Source of the DNA: JAEULH01 sp963805915
GTDB lineage: Bacteria; Pseudomonadota; Alphaproteobacteria; Rhodospirillales; Defluviicoccaceae
Assembly: GCA_963805915.1 (NCBI GenBank)
Contig: CAWDWD010000007.1
Span: forward strand, 62,001 to 126,000
Reading direction: 5' to 3'
Length of the DNA: 64,000 nt
Under the pieces are notes generated by a model, which did no database searches, was not told where the DNA came from, and worked only from the letters and a program-made list of their open reading frames with translations. Both the position numbers and the translations under genes were made by a program. Below, one piece after another: positions 9,393-18,376 of this stretch. Numbering within the stretch: the stretch's first letter is position 1; every line of letters starts with the position of its first letter.

Positions 9393-11264
9393 ATGGTCTT
9401 GATGCCCAACCGACGCACGATCCGCGCGCTCTCCCGTGCCTGCCTGTTGCTGCTGGTCGCCGGTTGCGCCACGCCTTCCGACCCTGGCGCGACCCCTGCG
9501 GCGAGCGAGCCGCCCGGCGATGGCGCCAGCGACAAGCCGTTCAAGAGCGAAGCCTACAAGGTCGACATCGCCGCCGCGGGCGGCGGCGATCTGGATCGCC
9601 GGCTAAAGCGGATTCTCGAGCGCAGTTCGCAGCTCGTGGCGCTCGCCGATCGCCCGCCGCTCACCGAGGCCGGTCTGCGACGGCGCATCGAAGGCGACAT
9701 CGAGCGCTTCAACATCGCGCTGCGGTCCGAGGGCTACTACGCGGCGAGCATCACCTCCGAGATCGAGCGCGCCGCCGATCCGCTAAAAATCAGAATCGTT
9801 ATCGATCTCGGTCCGCCGTTCCTATTGGACGGTTATGCCGTTTCCTATGTTGGAGCCAATAAAGGCGGCGCGGTGCCGGAGCCGACACTCGACGAGCTGG
9901 GGGTTAAGCTTGGCGATACCGCGCGCGCTCCCGAGGTCGTTGCCGGCGAACGACGGGCGCTGAGGTTCCTGACCGACCGCGGCCACCCGCTCGCCGGCGT
10001 CGAGCATCGCGACATCGTCGTCGATCACGCCGACAACACCATGAACGTTCGTCTCGACATCGACCCCGGCCCGCCGGCGCGCTTCGGTCCAACGACGATC
10101 ACCGGCCTGACAAGTGTCGCGGAAGATTACGTTCGCGTGCTCATCCCCTGGAAGCAGGGCGAACCCTTTGATCAGCGTCTCGTCGATGAATACCGCAGGC
10201 GGCTGCTGCGGACCGGCCTGTTCGCGGCGGTCTCGACGACCAAGCCGGACACGCTCAGCGCCGACGACGAGTTGCCGCTGACGACATCGCTCATCGAAGG
10301 CAAGCATCGTTCGCTCGGTTTCGGCGCCAAGTACGCCACCGGCGAAGGGCCGGCCGGCAAGGTCTTCTGGGAGCATCGCAATCTGCTCGGGCGTAACGAG
10401 GATCTCGGCGTCGCGCTCGAGGCCGGCAAGATCACCCAGTCGGCGGAAGTCACGTTCCGCCGGCCGGATTTCCGCTTGCCCGAACAGGATCTGTTTGTGG
10501 AGTCCATCGCGACCCGGACCAACAGCACGGCCTACAACGAGCTCAGCGTCGAGACAAAAGCGGGCATCCAGCGGCCGCTGGGCGGCGATTGGTCCGGCTC
10601 GGTCGCCGGCTCGCTGGAATGGGCGTCGCTGAAGGACCAGGAGGGGACCGGGACCTCGTTGCTCGTCGGCCTGCCGCTGTGGCTGGCCTACGACCATGTC
10701 AACAACCGCTTCAATCCGACCAAGGGCGCGCGGCTGCGCCTGGAAACGACACCTTACGCCGGCTGGTTCGACCAGCCGATCAGCTTCCTGGTCAACGAGA
10801 TCAGCGGGTCCGCCTACATCCCGCTCGACGCGGAGCGCCGCTTCGTTCTCGCCGGGCGGGCCAAGATCGGCTCCATCGTCGGCCAATCGCGCGCCGAAAT
10901 CCCCGCCAACAAGCGGTTCTACGCCGGCGGCGGCGACTCGATCCGCGGCTATAAGTTCCAGGACGTGGGCCTCCTTGACGACAACAACGATCCTCTCGGC
11001 GGCCGCTCGCTGTTCGAGACCAGCGTCGAGCTGCGCACTCGGGTCTGGGGCAACTTCGGCGTCGCGCCGTTCATCGACGGCGGCAATGTCTTCGACTCCT
11101 CATACCCCGATTTCGCGCAACCGCCGCGCTGGGCCGCCGGCTTGGGTCTCAGATACATCACCCCGATCGGCCCGGTTCGCCTGGACGTGGCTTTCCCGCT
11201 GAACCGGCGCGACGGTATCGACGACGCCTACCAGTTCTACATCGCCCTCGGCGAGGCGTTCTGA
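9393..11264 (+). CDS. tamA: TamA-type Omp85 outer-membrane assembly protein, putative lipoprotein
   Basis: A 623-residue Omp85 protein: N-terminal export signal, POTRA repeats (residues about 45-290) and a C-terminal 16-strand-type barrel. The barrel carries the loop-6 signature SIRGYKFQDVG and ends in YQFYIALGEAF with the terminal Phe typical of outer-membrane barrels. TamA works with TamB to insert or supply outer-membrane components. The signal peptide LLLLVAGCATPSD contains a good lipobox (VAGC), which is unusual for TamA. The stop overlaps the tamB start by one base (TGATG), so the two are translationally coupled. An alternative ATG lies at 9402. Confidence 0.92.
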   Translation: MVLMPNRRTIRALSRACLLLLVAGCATPSDPGATPAASEPPGDGASDKPFKSEAYKVDIAAAGGGDLDRRLKRILERSSQLVALADRPPLTEAGLRRRIEGDIERFNIALRSEGYYAASITSEIERAADPLKIRIVIDLGPPFLLDGYAVSYVGANKGGAVPEPTLDELGVKLGDTARAPEVVAGERRALRFLTDRGHPLAGVEHRDIVVDHADNTMNVRLDIDPGPPARFGPTTITGLTSVAEDYVRVLIPWKQGEPFDQRLVDEYRRRLLRTGLFAAVSTTKPDTLSADDELPLTTSLIEGKHRSLGFGAKYATGEGPAGKVFWEHRNLLGRNEDLGVALEAGKITQSAEVTFRRPDFRLPEQDLFVESIATRTNSTAYNELSVETKAGIQRPLGGDWSGSVAGSLEWASLKDQEGTGTSLLVGLPLWLAYDHVNNRFNPTKGARLRLETTPYAGWFDQPISFLVNEISGSAYIPLDAERRFVLAGRAKIGSIVGQSRAEIPANKRFYAGGGDSIRGYKFQDVGLLDDNNDPLGGRSLFETSVELRTRVWGNFGVAPFIDGGNVFDSSYPDFAQPPRWAAGLGLRYITPIGPVRLDVAFPLNRRDGIDDAYQFYIALGEAF

Positions 11265-14200
11265 TGGCCCGGCTGATGATCCGGCGCGTGGCGTGGGCCG
11301 CCGGCATCCTTGTCGTGGTCACGGCGGCAGTCATCGCCGGCGGCTTCGCGTTCCTGCAGACAGAGGCCGGCGGCCGGGCGGCGGCGCGGGCGGTCTCGGC
11401 GCTCGTCAGCACGCCGGGCGAGAGCGAACTCACGATCGCCAGGATCGAGCCGGGATTGCCGCGGCGCCTCGCCGCCGGCGGCATCACCATGCGTGATAAG
11501 GCCGGGCCGTGGCTCGCCATCGACCGCGCCGAGGTTGTCTGGAGGCCGCTCGCATTGCTGCGCGGCCAATTGCGCATCGACCTGGCGACGGCGCAAGGCG
11601 TGCGCCTGGACCGATTGCCCGAAAGCGAGCCCGCGGCGGACGGCAGCCCGGGGCTGTCGCTGCCGTCGCTTCCCGTCGCCGTCCGGCTGGACCGGTTCGC
11701 GCTGGACGATGTCGAAATCGGCGCCGCCGTCGCCGGCGAAACCGTAGCCTTGCGCGCCGGTGGACGGCTTGCGGCGGAAACCGACGGGCGCGCCAGGACG
11801 AACATCTCGCTGACGCGGACCAATGGCGTGGGCGGCGAGGCCAACCTTGCCGTGGTCTGGAACCCGGCCGATACGACGCTCGACCTCGACGCCCGGGTCG
11901 ATGAGCCGCGAGGCGGGGTTCTCGGCCGCGCGCTCGGACTGGCGGACCAGCCGCCGATGACGGCGGCCGTTGCCGGCCACGGCCCGATCGAGGCGTGGGA
12001 TGGGCACGCCGATATCGCGCTCGGCGAGGCGGTGGGCGTCAAGGCGCGCATTCGCTCCGGGCGTTTCGAGCGGGCCGGACGTTTCGAGCGGGCCGGGCGG
12101 GGCGAGGGCACGGTGGTGCGGGTCGCGGGGCGGGCCGATGTCGTGGCGCTGCTCGACGAACCACTGCGGCCACTCGTGGAGAGCGGGGTCGACTTCACCG
12201 TCGCGTTCGGCCGCTTGCCGAGCGGCAGCCTTGGCGTCGAGAACCTTGATGTATCAACGTCCGCGCTTCGGTTGAGCGGCGCGGGAGCGATCGACCTCGG
12301 CGCCGGGCGCTTCGACGACAGCTTCCATCTGCGCCTGAACGCCGGCGACGCGGCGGCGCTGGCGCCCCTGATCGCGCCGCTTCGCATCAGCGGCCTTACC
12401 GTGAGCGCCGGTCTCTCCGGAGCCCTGGATCAGCCCAGGATCGACGCGATCGGCCGCATCGACGCCATTGCCGGCGAAGGCTTCACCGTCCGCCAGGCCG
12501 ACTGGACGGCGGGGATTGTCCCGCGCGCCGGCGGCCTCGCGGTGAGCGCCACGGCGGTTGTTGCGGGCTTGCGCGCCGGCGAGACCGACATCGATGCGCT
12601 CATCGGCGGCCCGGCCCGGCTGTCGCTCGATGGCAGCCTCGATCGGGCCGGCACCGCCTTCGCTGTGAGCAGGCTTGAGCTCGTCGCGCCGGCGGCGAGT
12701 TTGATCGGCGCGGGCACGCTGGACTTGACCGGCAACGGCTTCACCGGGTCGGTCGAAGCGACACTGCCGGAGCTTGCCGCGTTCGCCGCCCTCATTGGGC
12801 CGGATGTGGCCGGTCGCGTTCATCTGCGCGCCGACATCGACGCCGACGACGGCCGGCCGCGGGCCGATATCGCCGTGGACACCGCCGGGGTGCGCTCGGG
12901 CATTCGGGCCGCCGACGCCTTGCTGGGAACCGAGCCGACCGCGCGCGCCAGAGCCGCCGTCGCCGCCGACGGTGCAATTCGGCTCGAAGACATTGCCATC
13001 GATGGCGCCCGAGTCCAGTTCAACGCCGACGCAAGCTTGCGCGACGGCGCCATTGATGCGGTCTACCGGGCGCATGTTCCCGACGTTGCGCCAGTGGCCG
13101 AGGCGGCGGGGTTGGCGCTGCGCGGCGCGATGAGCCTCGACGGCACCGCGTCGGGTCCGCTTGAGGATCCGAACGTGAACGCCGCCGTCATGCTCGAAGG
13201 CGGCGGTTTTGCGAGCGTGGCCGTGCCCATGGCGCGGGTCGACCTCAAGGCGGAGCACTTATCGTCGCGCCCGCGCGGCGCGATCATCGCCGATGCGACC
13301 CTGGACCACGGATCGCTCCGGGCGCGAGCGCCGTTCGTCCGCGACGGCCAGGTATTGCGGCTGGGGCCGTTCAGCGCCGCCGGCTTCGCCATGAGCGCAT
13401 CTGGCGAGCTTGCTCTGCCGCTCGACGGGGGACCAATGCGCGGTTCGCTCAAGGTCCGCTACAACGGCGGTGACGAGCCACGCGCTTTTGCCGGCTACCG
13501 GCTGCGCGGCAACGCCGCGGCCGACATCAGGCTCGGCGCGGCCAAGGGCGAGCAGACGATCGACGTCACCATCGGCGGCCACTCGCTGGTTCTCGATGCG
13601 GCCGGCGGCACCCTCGCCGGCGTCGGGGCGCTGGAGCTGCGAGGGACAGTGACGGGCACCGGAGATCGGCTGCGCGGCGATGTCCGGTTATCATCCGAGC
13701 GGTTGGCTTATGGCGGGACAACGCTGGCCGCGCTTCAGGGCCGCGTGTCGGGCACCAGCAAAGACGCCAATTTCCAGCTTACCGCGCGATCACCCGCCGG
13801 TCTCACCGGCGAGGTGAGGACGCGCGGAACACTCGCCGGCGAGACCGGCAGGACCGAGATCATCGTCCGGACCATTGACGGGCGCCTCGGCGGACATCCG
13901 CTGGCGTTGCGCCGGCCGCTGAGCGTCGTTATCGCCGGAGGCGAGGTGGCCGCGACCGGACTCGATCTTACCGTCGATGGCGGCGGGATCACCGGCGCAT
14001 TTCGGACCGGCGCGCGGGGAACCGACGGTGAGATAAGAGCACGCCGGCTGCCGCTGTCGCTCGCAACGGCGCTGAGACCGGACCTGCCCCTTTCGGGCAC
14101 CGTTGACGCCGACGGATCGGTGACGACGCAAAGGTCCCGGCTCATCGGCGAGCTCAGGTTTGCGATCAATCAGCTCACGGTGTCGCCCGTTGCCGATGCC

Positions 14201-15667
14201 GAGCCGCTCGATGCCACCGTCACGCTCGCCCTAGGGGCCGAAGCGGTTGGCGCCGACGTGCGCATTGTCGGGATCGGCCAGCCGCTAGTGGCGAACGCGC
14301 GCATTCCGGCTACGATCGATGCGCGGAGCTTGGCCCTTCAGCTTCCGCCGTCGGCGCCGCTGGCGGGCCGGCTGAGCTGGTCCGGGCCGGTCGGGCGGCT
14401 GTGGGAACTGTTGCCGTTGCCCGATCAACGCCTGACCGGTCGCGCCGATATCGATCTCACCCTCGCCGGCCGGGTCGACAACCCGCGCATCGACGGCGCG
14501 CTCACGCTCAACGACGCCGCTTACGAGAACTTCCTCGCCGGCACGGTGATCAGGAACCTTGAGCTGACGGCGTCCGCTTCCGGCAGCGGCGCGCTGGCTG
14601 TCGAGTTCAGCGGCAACGACGGCGGCGACGGCACGATCGCCGGGCGCGGCACGGCCGTGCTCGGCGCCGGCCTGCATCCGAGCGCCGACGTCGCCGTCAC
14701 GCTCAAGGCGGCGACGCTGGTCCGCCGCGACGACGCCACCGCGTCGTTGAGCGGGACCATAACGTTTTGCGAAACCGCCGAGGGCGCCAAGCTCGCCGGC
14801 GCGATCGTGACCGACAGGATGGAAATCCGCCTGATCGACCGGCTACCGCCGTCGGTCGTCGAACTCGACGTAACCGAAATCAACCTCCCGCAGGGCGAAA
14901 CGCCGCCGAGCCGGCAACGCGGCGAGGAGGCGAGCTCGTGGGCCCCCGCGCTCGACATCAAGGTGGAGATGCCGCGCCGGGTGTTCGTCCGCGGCCGGGG
15001 GCTGGAGTCCGAGTGGCAGGGCAATCTGGCGGTCAGCGGGACGACGGCGGACCCGATCCTGATCGGTTCGGTGCGGACGCTATCGGGCGTGTTCGACTTC
15101 GCCGGCAAACGGTTCACGCTGGAAAAGGGCGAGATCGGCTTTACCGGCGGCGAGAAAATCAACCCCACCATCAACCTTGAGGCGGTGCGCCGGGCGGAGG
15201 ACATTACCGCCATCATCGCGGTCACCGGCACGGCCCTTGATCCCGAGATCGAGCTGCGCTCGCGTCCCAGTCTGCCTGACAGCGAGATCTTGTCGCGGGT
15301 GCTGTTCGACAAGGATGTTTCCAAGCTCGGTCCGATCGAGGCCGCCCAGCTGGGGTTGGCGTTGGAGACGCTGGCGAGCGGCGAAAGCATGTCGGAGGAC
15401 GCGCTGAGCTATGTCCGCAACCTGCTCGGTCTCGACGTGCTCACCGTCGATCCAGGCACCGGCGAGGGCGAGGGGCCGGCCTTGGGCGTCGGCCGCTACG
15501 TCGGCGAGGGTCTATATGTCGGCGCCAAGCAGGGCGCCGAGCCGGACTCGACAACGGGAACCGTCGAACTGGAGGTCCTGCCGGGTCTGTCGATCGAAAG
15601 CGAGCTCGGCCAGGACGAGGCGGGCGCGACCGGAGCGCTCGGACTGCGATGGAAGTGGGATTATTGA
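11264..15667 (+). CDS. tamB: TamB, translocation and assembly module inner-membrane subunit (AsmA-like)
   Basis: A 1467-residue protein with one N-terminal transmembrane anchor (VAWAAGILVVVTAAVIAGG) followed by a very long periplasmic region of repetitive beta-strands, as in the taco-shaped AsmA-like lipid-transfer proteins. The C-terminal DUF490 domain is recognisable (SGVFDFAGKRFTLEKGEIGFTG ... DSEILSRVLFDKDVSKLGPIEAAQL) and ends in ALGLRWKWDY. TamB spans the periplasm and partners with TamA; recent work on the family assigns it anterograde phospholipid transport. It is coupled to tamA by a one-base overlap. A short imperfect duplication (RFERAGRFERAGR) lies near residue 270. Confidence 0.93.
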   Translation: MARLMIRRVAWAAGILVVVTAAVIAGGFAFLQTEAGGRAAARAVSALVSTPGESELTIARIEPGLPRRLAAGGITMRDKAGPWLAIDRAEVVWRPLALLRGQLRIDLATAQGVRLDRLPESEPAADGSPGLSLPSLPVAVRLDRFALDDVEIGAAVAGETVALRAGGRLAAETDGRARTNISLTRTNGVGGEANLAVVWNPADTTLDLDARVDEPRGGVLGRALGLADQPPMTAAVAGHGPIEAWDGHADIALGEAVGVKARIRSGRFERAGRFERAGRGEGTVVRVAGRADVVALLDEPLRPLVESGVDFTVAFGRLPSGSLGVENLDVSTSALRLSGAGAIDLGAGRFDDSFHLRLNAGDAAALAPLIAPLRISGLTVSAGLSGALDQPRIDAIGRIDAIAGEGFTVRQADWTAGIVPRAGGLAVSATAVVAGLRAGETDIDALIGGPARLSLDGSLDRAGTAFAVSRLELVAPAASLIGAGTLDLTGNGFTGSVEATLPELAAFAALIGPDVAGRVHLRADIDADDGRPRADIAVDTAGVRSGIRAADALLGTEPTARARAAVAADGAIRLEDIAIDGARVQFNADASLRDGAIDAVYRAHVPDVAPVAEAAGLALRGAMSLDGTASGPLEDPNVNAAVMLEGGGFASVAVPMARVDLKAEHLSSRPRGAIIADATLDHGSLRARAPFVRDGQVLRLGPFSAAGFAMSASGELALPLDGGPMRGSLKVRYNGGDEPRAFAGYRLRGNAAADIRLGAAKGEQTIDVTIGGHSLVLDAAGGTLAGVGALELRGTVTGTGDRLRGDVRLSSERLAYGGTTLAALQGRVSGTSKDANFQLTARSPAGLTGEVRTRGTLAGETGRTEIIVRTIDGRLGGHPLALRRPLSVVIAGGEVAATGLDLTVDGGGITGAFRTGARGTDGEIRARRLPLSLATALRPDLPLSGTVDADGSVTTQRSRLIGELRFAINQLTVSPVADAEPLDATVTLALGAEAVGADVRIVGIGQPLVANARIPATIDARSLALQLPPSAPLAGRLSWSGPVGRLWELLPLPDQRLTGRADIDLTLAGRVDNPRIDGALTLNDAAYENFLAGTVIRNLELTASASGSGALAVEFSGNDGGDGTIAGRGTAVLGAGLHPSADVAVTLKAATLVRRDDATASLSGTITFCETAEGAKLAGAIVTDRMEIRLIDRLPPSVVELDVTEINLPQGETPPSRQRGEEASSWAPALDIKVEMPRRVFVRGRGLESEWQGNLAVSGTTADPILIGSVRTLSGVFDFAGKRFTLEKGEIGFTGGEKINPTINLEAVRRAEDITAIIAVTGTALDPEIELRSRPSLPDSEILSRVLFDKDVSKLGPIEAAQLGLALETLASGESMSEDALSYVRNLLGLDVLTVDPGTGEGEGPALGVGRYVGEGLYVGAKQGAEPDSTTGTVELEVLPGLSIESELGQDEAGATGALGLRWKWDY

Positions 15668-15698
15668 CCCGCTCGGGGAGCCATCCTCCGTCAATCGC

Positions 15699-15726
15699 TT
15701 GATACAGCCTCAACGGGTATTATGAT
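15699..15726 (+). promoter_or_regulatory. Candidate sigma-70-type promoter of chpT
   Basis: TTGATA (15699-15704) and TATGAT (15721-15726) with a 16-base spacer, in a locally AT-rich stretch 86 bases before the chpT start. Predicted by eye only. Confidence 0.45.
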
Positions 15727-15811
15727 AAATATTTAATCGCTTTACGATATACCGCAATCGTGGCATTGTTCGGTTGTACATCGAACGCCACACGCGCGGA
15801 GATTGTAATTC

Positions 15812-16633
15812 ATGTCCCTTTCCGGTTTCGCCGCCATCGCCGATTATGCCGTCGCGCCGGTTGCGTTTGAATCCGCTGCATCCGCTGGCGGGGGCCCGCG
15901 CGAAGCTCCGGCCGGGGAGGCCGACGCGCATCGTGTTGCTCCCGCCGTCGGCGAACCTGTCGGCGATTTGCGGCTGGCGCAGCTTATGTGCGCTCGGATC
16001 TGCCATGATCTTATCGGCGCGGCCGGCGCGATCGAGAGCGGTATCGAGCTCCTCGACGAAGATCGAGGCGAGGACCCGGGCGACGTCGCCGATATTCACG
16101 ACCTGATTGGACTGAGCGGCCGCCAGCTCAACCGCCGGCTCGCGTTCTACCGGCTGGCGTTCGGCTTCACCGGCACTGGCGGGGCCGGAGTGGGGCAGGA
16201 GGGCTCCCTCGCCGATGCGCGCCGCGTCACCGCCGGGCTTATCGAGAACAGCCGGGTGGCACTCCGCTGGAACGCCAAGGACGGGTCGTCGGCGTGTGAC
16301 GACGCCCGGTGTCCGGCGGCGGTCCTCCGTCTGCTCCTATGCGCGGTCCTCATCGCCGTCGCCGCGCTGTTCCGCGGCGGCGAGCTCGGCGTCACCATCG
16401 TCGGCGGGAGGAGAAGCCGGCAATTCGCCATCGACGCGGCGGGGCGCGGCGCCCGCGTCGCCAAGCCCATCATCGATGCGCTGGCGGCGGACGCCCGCCT
16501 CGACGAGGTCACGGCGCGGACCGTGCACGCCTACTACCTCGGCCGCCTGATCCGCCGCCTCGGCGCCCGCCTCGACATCACCCAAACCACCGACGGCTTC
16601 CGCCTGAGCATCACCGTTCCCGCCGATGCGTAG
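15812..16633 (+). CDS. chpT: ChpT-type histidine phosphotransferase
   Basis: A 273-residue protein. The phospho-accepting histidine lies in RICHDLIGAAGAIESGIELL (His65), the hallmark of the alphaproteobacterial ChpT family, which folds like a histidine-kinase dimerisation domain with a degenerate ATPase-like domain. ChpT passes phosphate from the CckA hybrid kinase to the regulators CtrA and CpdR. Here ctrA lies less than 1 kb away, convergently oriented, which supports the call. The first 50 residues are low in conserved features and may be an extension or a misplaced start; GTG/ATG codons nearer the core exist. Confidence 0.88.
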   Translation: MSLSGFAAIADYAVAPVAFESAASAGGGPREAPAGEADAHRVAPAVGEPVGDLRLAQLMCARICHDLIGAAGAIESGIELLDEDRGEDPGDVADIHDLIGLSGRQLNRRLAFYRLAFGFTGTGGAGVGQEGSLADARRVTAGLIENSRVALRWNAKDGSSACDDARCPAAVLRLLLCAVLIAVAALFRGGELGVTIVGGRRSRQFAIDAAGRGARVAKPIIDALAADARLDEVTARTVHAYYLGRLIRRLGARLDITQTTDGFRLSITVPADA

Positions 16634-17220
16634 AGCATCGCGCGCCCGGACGAGCGCGGAAAGATTTCCGAGCTTTGTGTGATCGATCAACTTTCCGATC
16701 CTTGATGATCCGATCCAAAAGCAGGTTGATCTAGACGGCGGTCTTCGCGCACGACGTGGCGCTGTGCGAGGCGCGTGTGCGGACGAGGCGCTTGATTAAG
16801 GGGCACCGCGCATCGTTGCTTGCCACCAGTCGCCGCCAGATCGCCGCCTCCCAGCCGCGGTGCGCATAGGTGCGCCTACATCCTGTGAAAAATGCAGGCT
16901 CGCGTATGTCGCGTACGGGCCGTGAACGCCCTTGGGCGCGGGTTGGATTCACACCCGGCCACCTCGCGCTCAAGGCGATGCCGGGGGAGAGAAAGCCCGC
17001 GGTTCGGAGAGGATCGCGGCGTTGGAGGTTCCGGCCCGGGCTCGACCCTCCGCTTGACAGCAACGAATGATGGCCCGGCCGTGCACGGAGAAAGAACGGC
17101 GGGCGCCCAGTGGTGTGATGCCGGTCCAACAGGCGGAGTTGCCGGCGCCGGGAACGGCGGCAGTTTTTTCGCAGCACAAATTGGTGATTACAGTAAAATC
17201 AATGGCTTGCGGAAAACGAC
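16634..17220. other. Gene-free region between convergent chpT and ctrA
   Basis: No frame here has family similarity or a convincing ribosome-binding site. It holds a short hairpin just after chpT (CGGAAA-GA-TTTCCG, about 16659-16672) without a T-run. The right end becomes AT-rich and leads into a pair of palindromic repeats. It may be a decayed gene; I see no recognisable remnant. Confidence 0.5.
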
Positions 17221-17261
17221 ATAGGTCATTCCGACCTCTATCATAGGTCAGAATGACCTAT
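17221..17261. repeat. Palindromic repeat cluster A (2 copies, 22-bp period)
   Basis: Two 19-bp palindromes built on AGGTCA-N3-TGACCT: ATAGGTCATTCCGACCTCT at 17221-17239 and ATAGGTCAGAATGACCTAT at 17243-17261. The second is a perfect inverted repeat except for its central base. Their starts are exactly 22 bp apart. They lie about 170 bases beyond the 3' end of ctrA. The same unit occurs in three other intergenic regions of this window. Confidence 0.9.
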
Positions 17262-17430
17262 TTGCGGTTCTAAAATCGGGTGTGCGGTGGCGGTCGTGTT
17301 CGCGCGCGGCGGGGTCTGTTTGCCGCGATCCAGCCGCCGGTTCGCGCCGCCGCGACGCCGGCGCGAGGAAGCCGCCGGCGGTGATCGCGCGGCGGCTTGC
17401 GTCGGCTCTGGAGGTGAGGCTAAGGGAAAC

Positions 17431-18144
17431 TCAGGCGGCGACGGCGCTGTGTTCGCCGCGGTCGGCCCGCGGGTCGCGCAGGACGTAGCCGCGGCCCCAG
17501 ACGGTTTCGATGTAGTGCTCGCCCTCGGTCGCGGTCGCCAGCTTCTTGCGCAGCTTGCAGATGAAGACGTCGACGATCTTCAATTCCGGCTCGTCCATGC
17601 CGCCGTAGAGATGGTTGAGGAACATCTCCTTGGTCAGGGTCGTGCCCTTGCGCAGGCTGAGGAGTTCGAGAATGCCGTACTCCTTGCCGGTGAGATGCAA
17701 CGGCCGGCCGCCGTCGACCTCGACCGTGCGCGCGGCCAGGTTGAGGCTCAGCTTGCCGGTCCGGATGGTCGGCTGGGCGTGGCCCTTGGAGCGGCGAACG
17801 ATCGCATGGATGCGCGCGATCAGCTCTCTTTTGTCGAACGGCTTGGTCAGGTAGTCGTCGGCGCCGCCGCCGAGGCCGCGCACCTTGTTTTCCGCCTGGG
17901 CGAGGCCGGACAGAATGAGCACCGGGGTGAGCACCCGGGCATGGCGCAGACGGCGCAGCAGTTCCATCCCGTCCATGTCCGGCAGCATCAGGTCGAGAAG
18001 GACGATGTCGTAATCGTAGAGCTTGGCGATCTCCAAGCCATCCTCGCCGAGGTCGGTGGTATCGATGACCATCCCCTCGCTCTTAAGCATGGTCTCGATG
18101 CCGAGACGGACCGCCGCATCGTCTTCGATCAACAGAACTCGCAT
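17431..18144 (-). CDS. ctrA: CtrA cell-cycle response regulator
   Basis: OmpR-family regulator of 238 residues. The receiver domain has the acidic pocket (IEDD), the phospho-acceptor Asp51 in VLLDLMLPDMDG and the lysine in LTKPF. The winged-helix domain contains the CtrA signature MFLNHLYGGMDEPELKIVDV followed by FICKLRKKL and GRGYVLRDP. CtrA controls cell division, motility and DNA replication genes in alphaproteobacteria and is phosphorylated through CckA-ChpT. The ATG at 18144 is preferred over an upstream frame extension to 18255 that is not conserved in kind. It is divergent from fliI, with candidate CtrA boxes in the shared intergenic region. Confidence 0.96.
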   Translation of the reverse strand: MRVLLIEDDAAVRLGIETMLKSEGMVIDTTDLGEDGLEIAKLYDYDIVLLDLMLPDMDGMELLRRLRHARVLTPVLILSGLAQAENKVRGLGGGADDYLTKPFDKRELIARIHAIVRRSKGHAQPTIRTGKLSLNLAARTVEVDGGRPLHLTGKEYGILELLSLRKGTTLTKEMFLNHLYGGMDEPELKIVDVFICKLRKKLATATEGEHYIETVWGRGYVLRDPRADRGEHSAVAA

Positions 18145-18209
18145 TGCCGAACCCCCGTAAAAACCGTAAGCGTGGAACCGTAAGTGAAACCTTGAAGTGC
18201 AGGCCGTCA

Positions 18210-18224
18210 TGAACTGATAGTTAA
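18210..18224 (-). promoter_or_regulatory. Candidate CtrA box upstream of ctrA
   Basis: Read toward ctrA the site is TTAA-CTATCAG-TTCA, one mismatch from the CtrA consensus TTAA-N7-TTAA. It lies 66 bases upstream of the ctrA start codon, as expected for autoregulation, which is known for CtrA in Caulobacter. Confidence 0.5.
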
Positions 18225-18312
18225 GGTAGCAGAGGTCGTGCATGCAAACAACCATAAAATGTATTGAAAAAATGCTGCACGCGCCGCGTGTATTTTCCGG
18301 GTTGGGCCGGCG

Positions 18313-18327
18313 TTTACGGTCGGTTAA
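18313..18327 (+). promoter_or_regulatory. Candidate CtrA box upstream of fliI
   Basis: TTTA-CGGTCGG-TTAA, one mismatch from TTAA-N7-TTAA, 50 bases before the fliI start. Early flagellar genes are classical CtrA targets. Confidence 0.5.
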
Positions 18328-18376
18328 GGCGCGCGCGGCAAACTTTGCCCATTACGCGCACCCGGAAGGGGAACCC

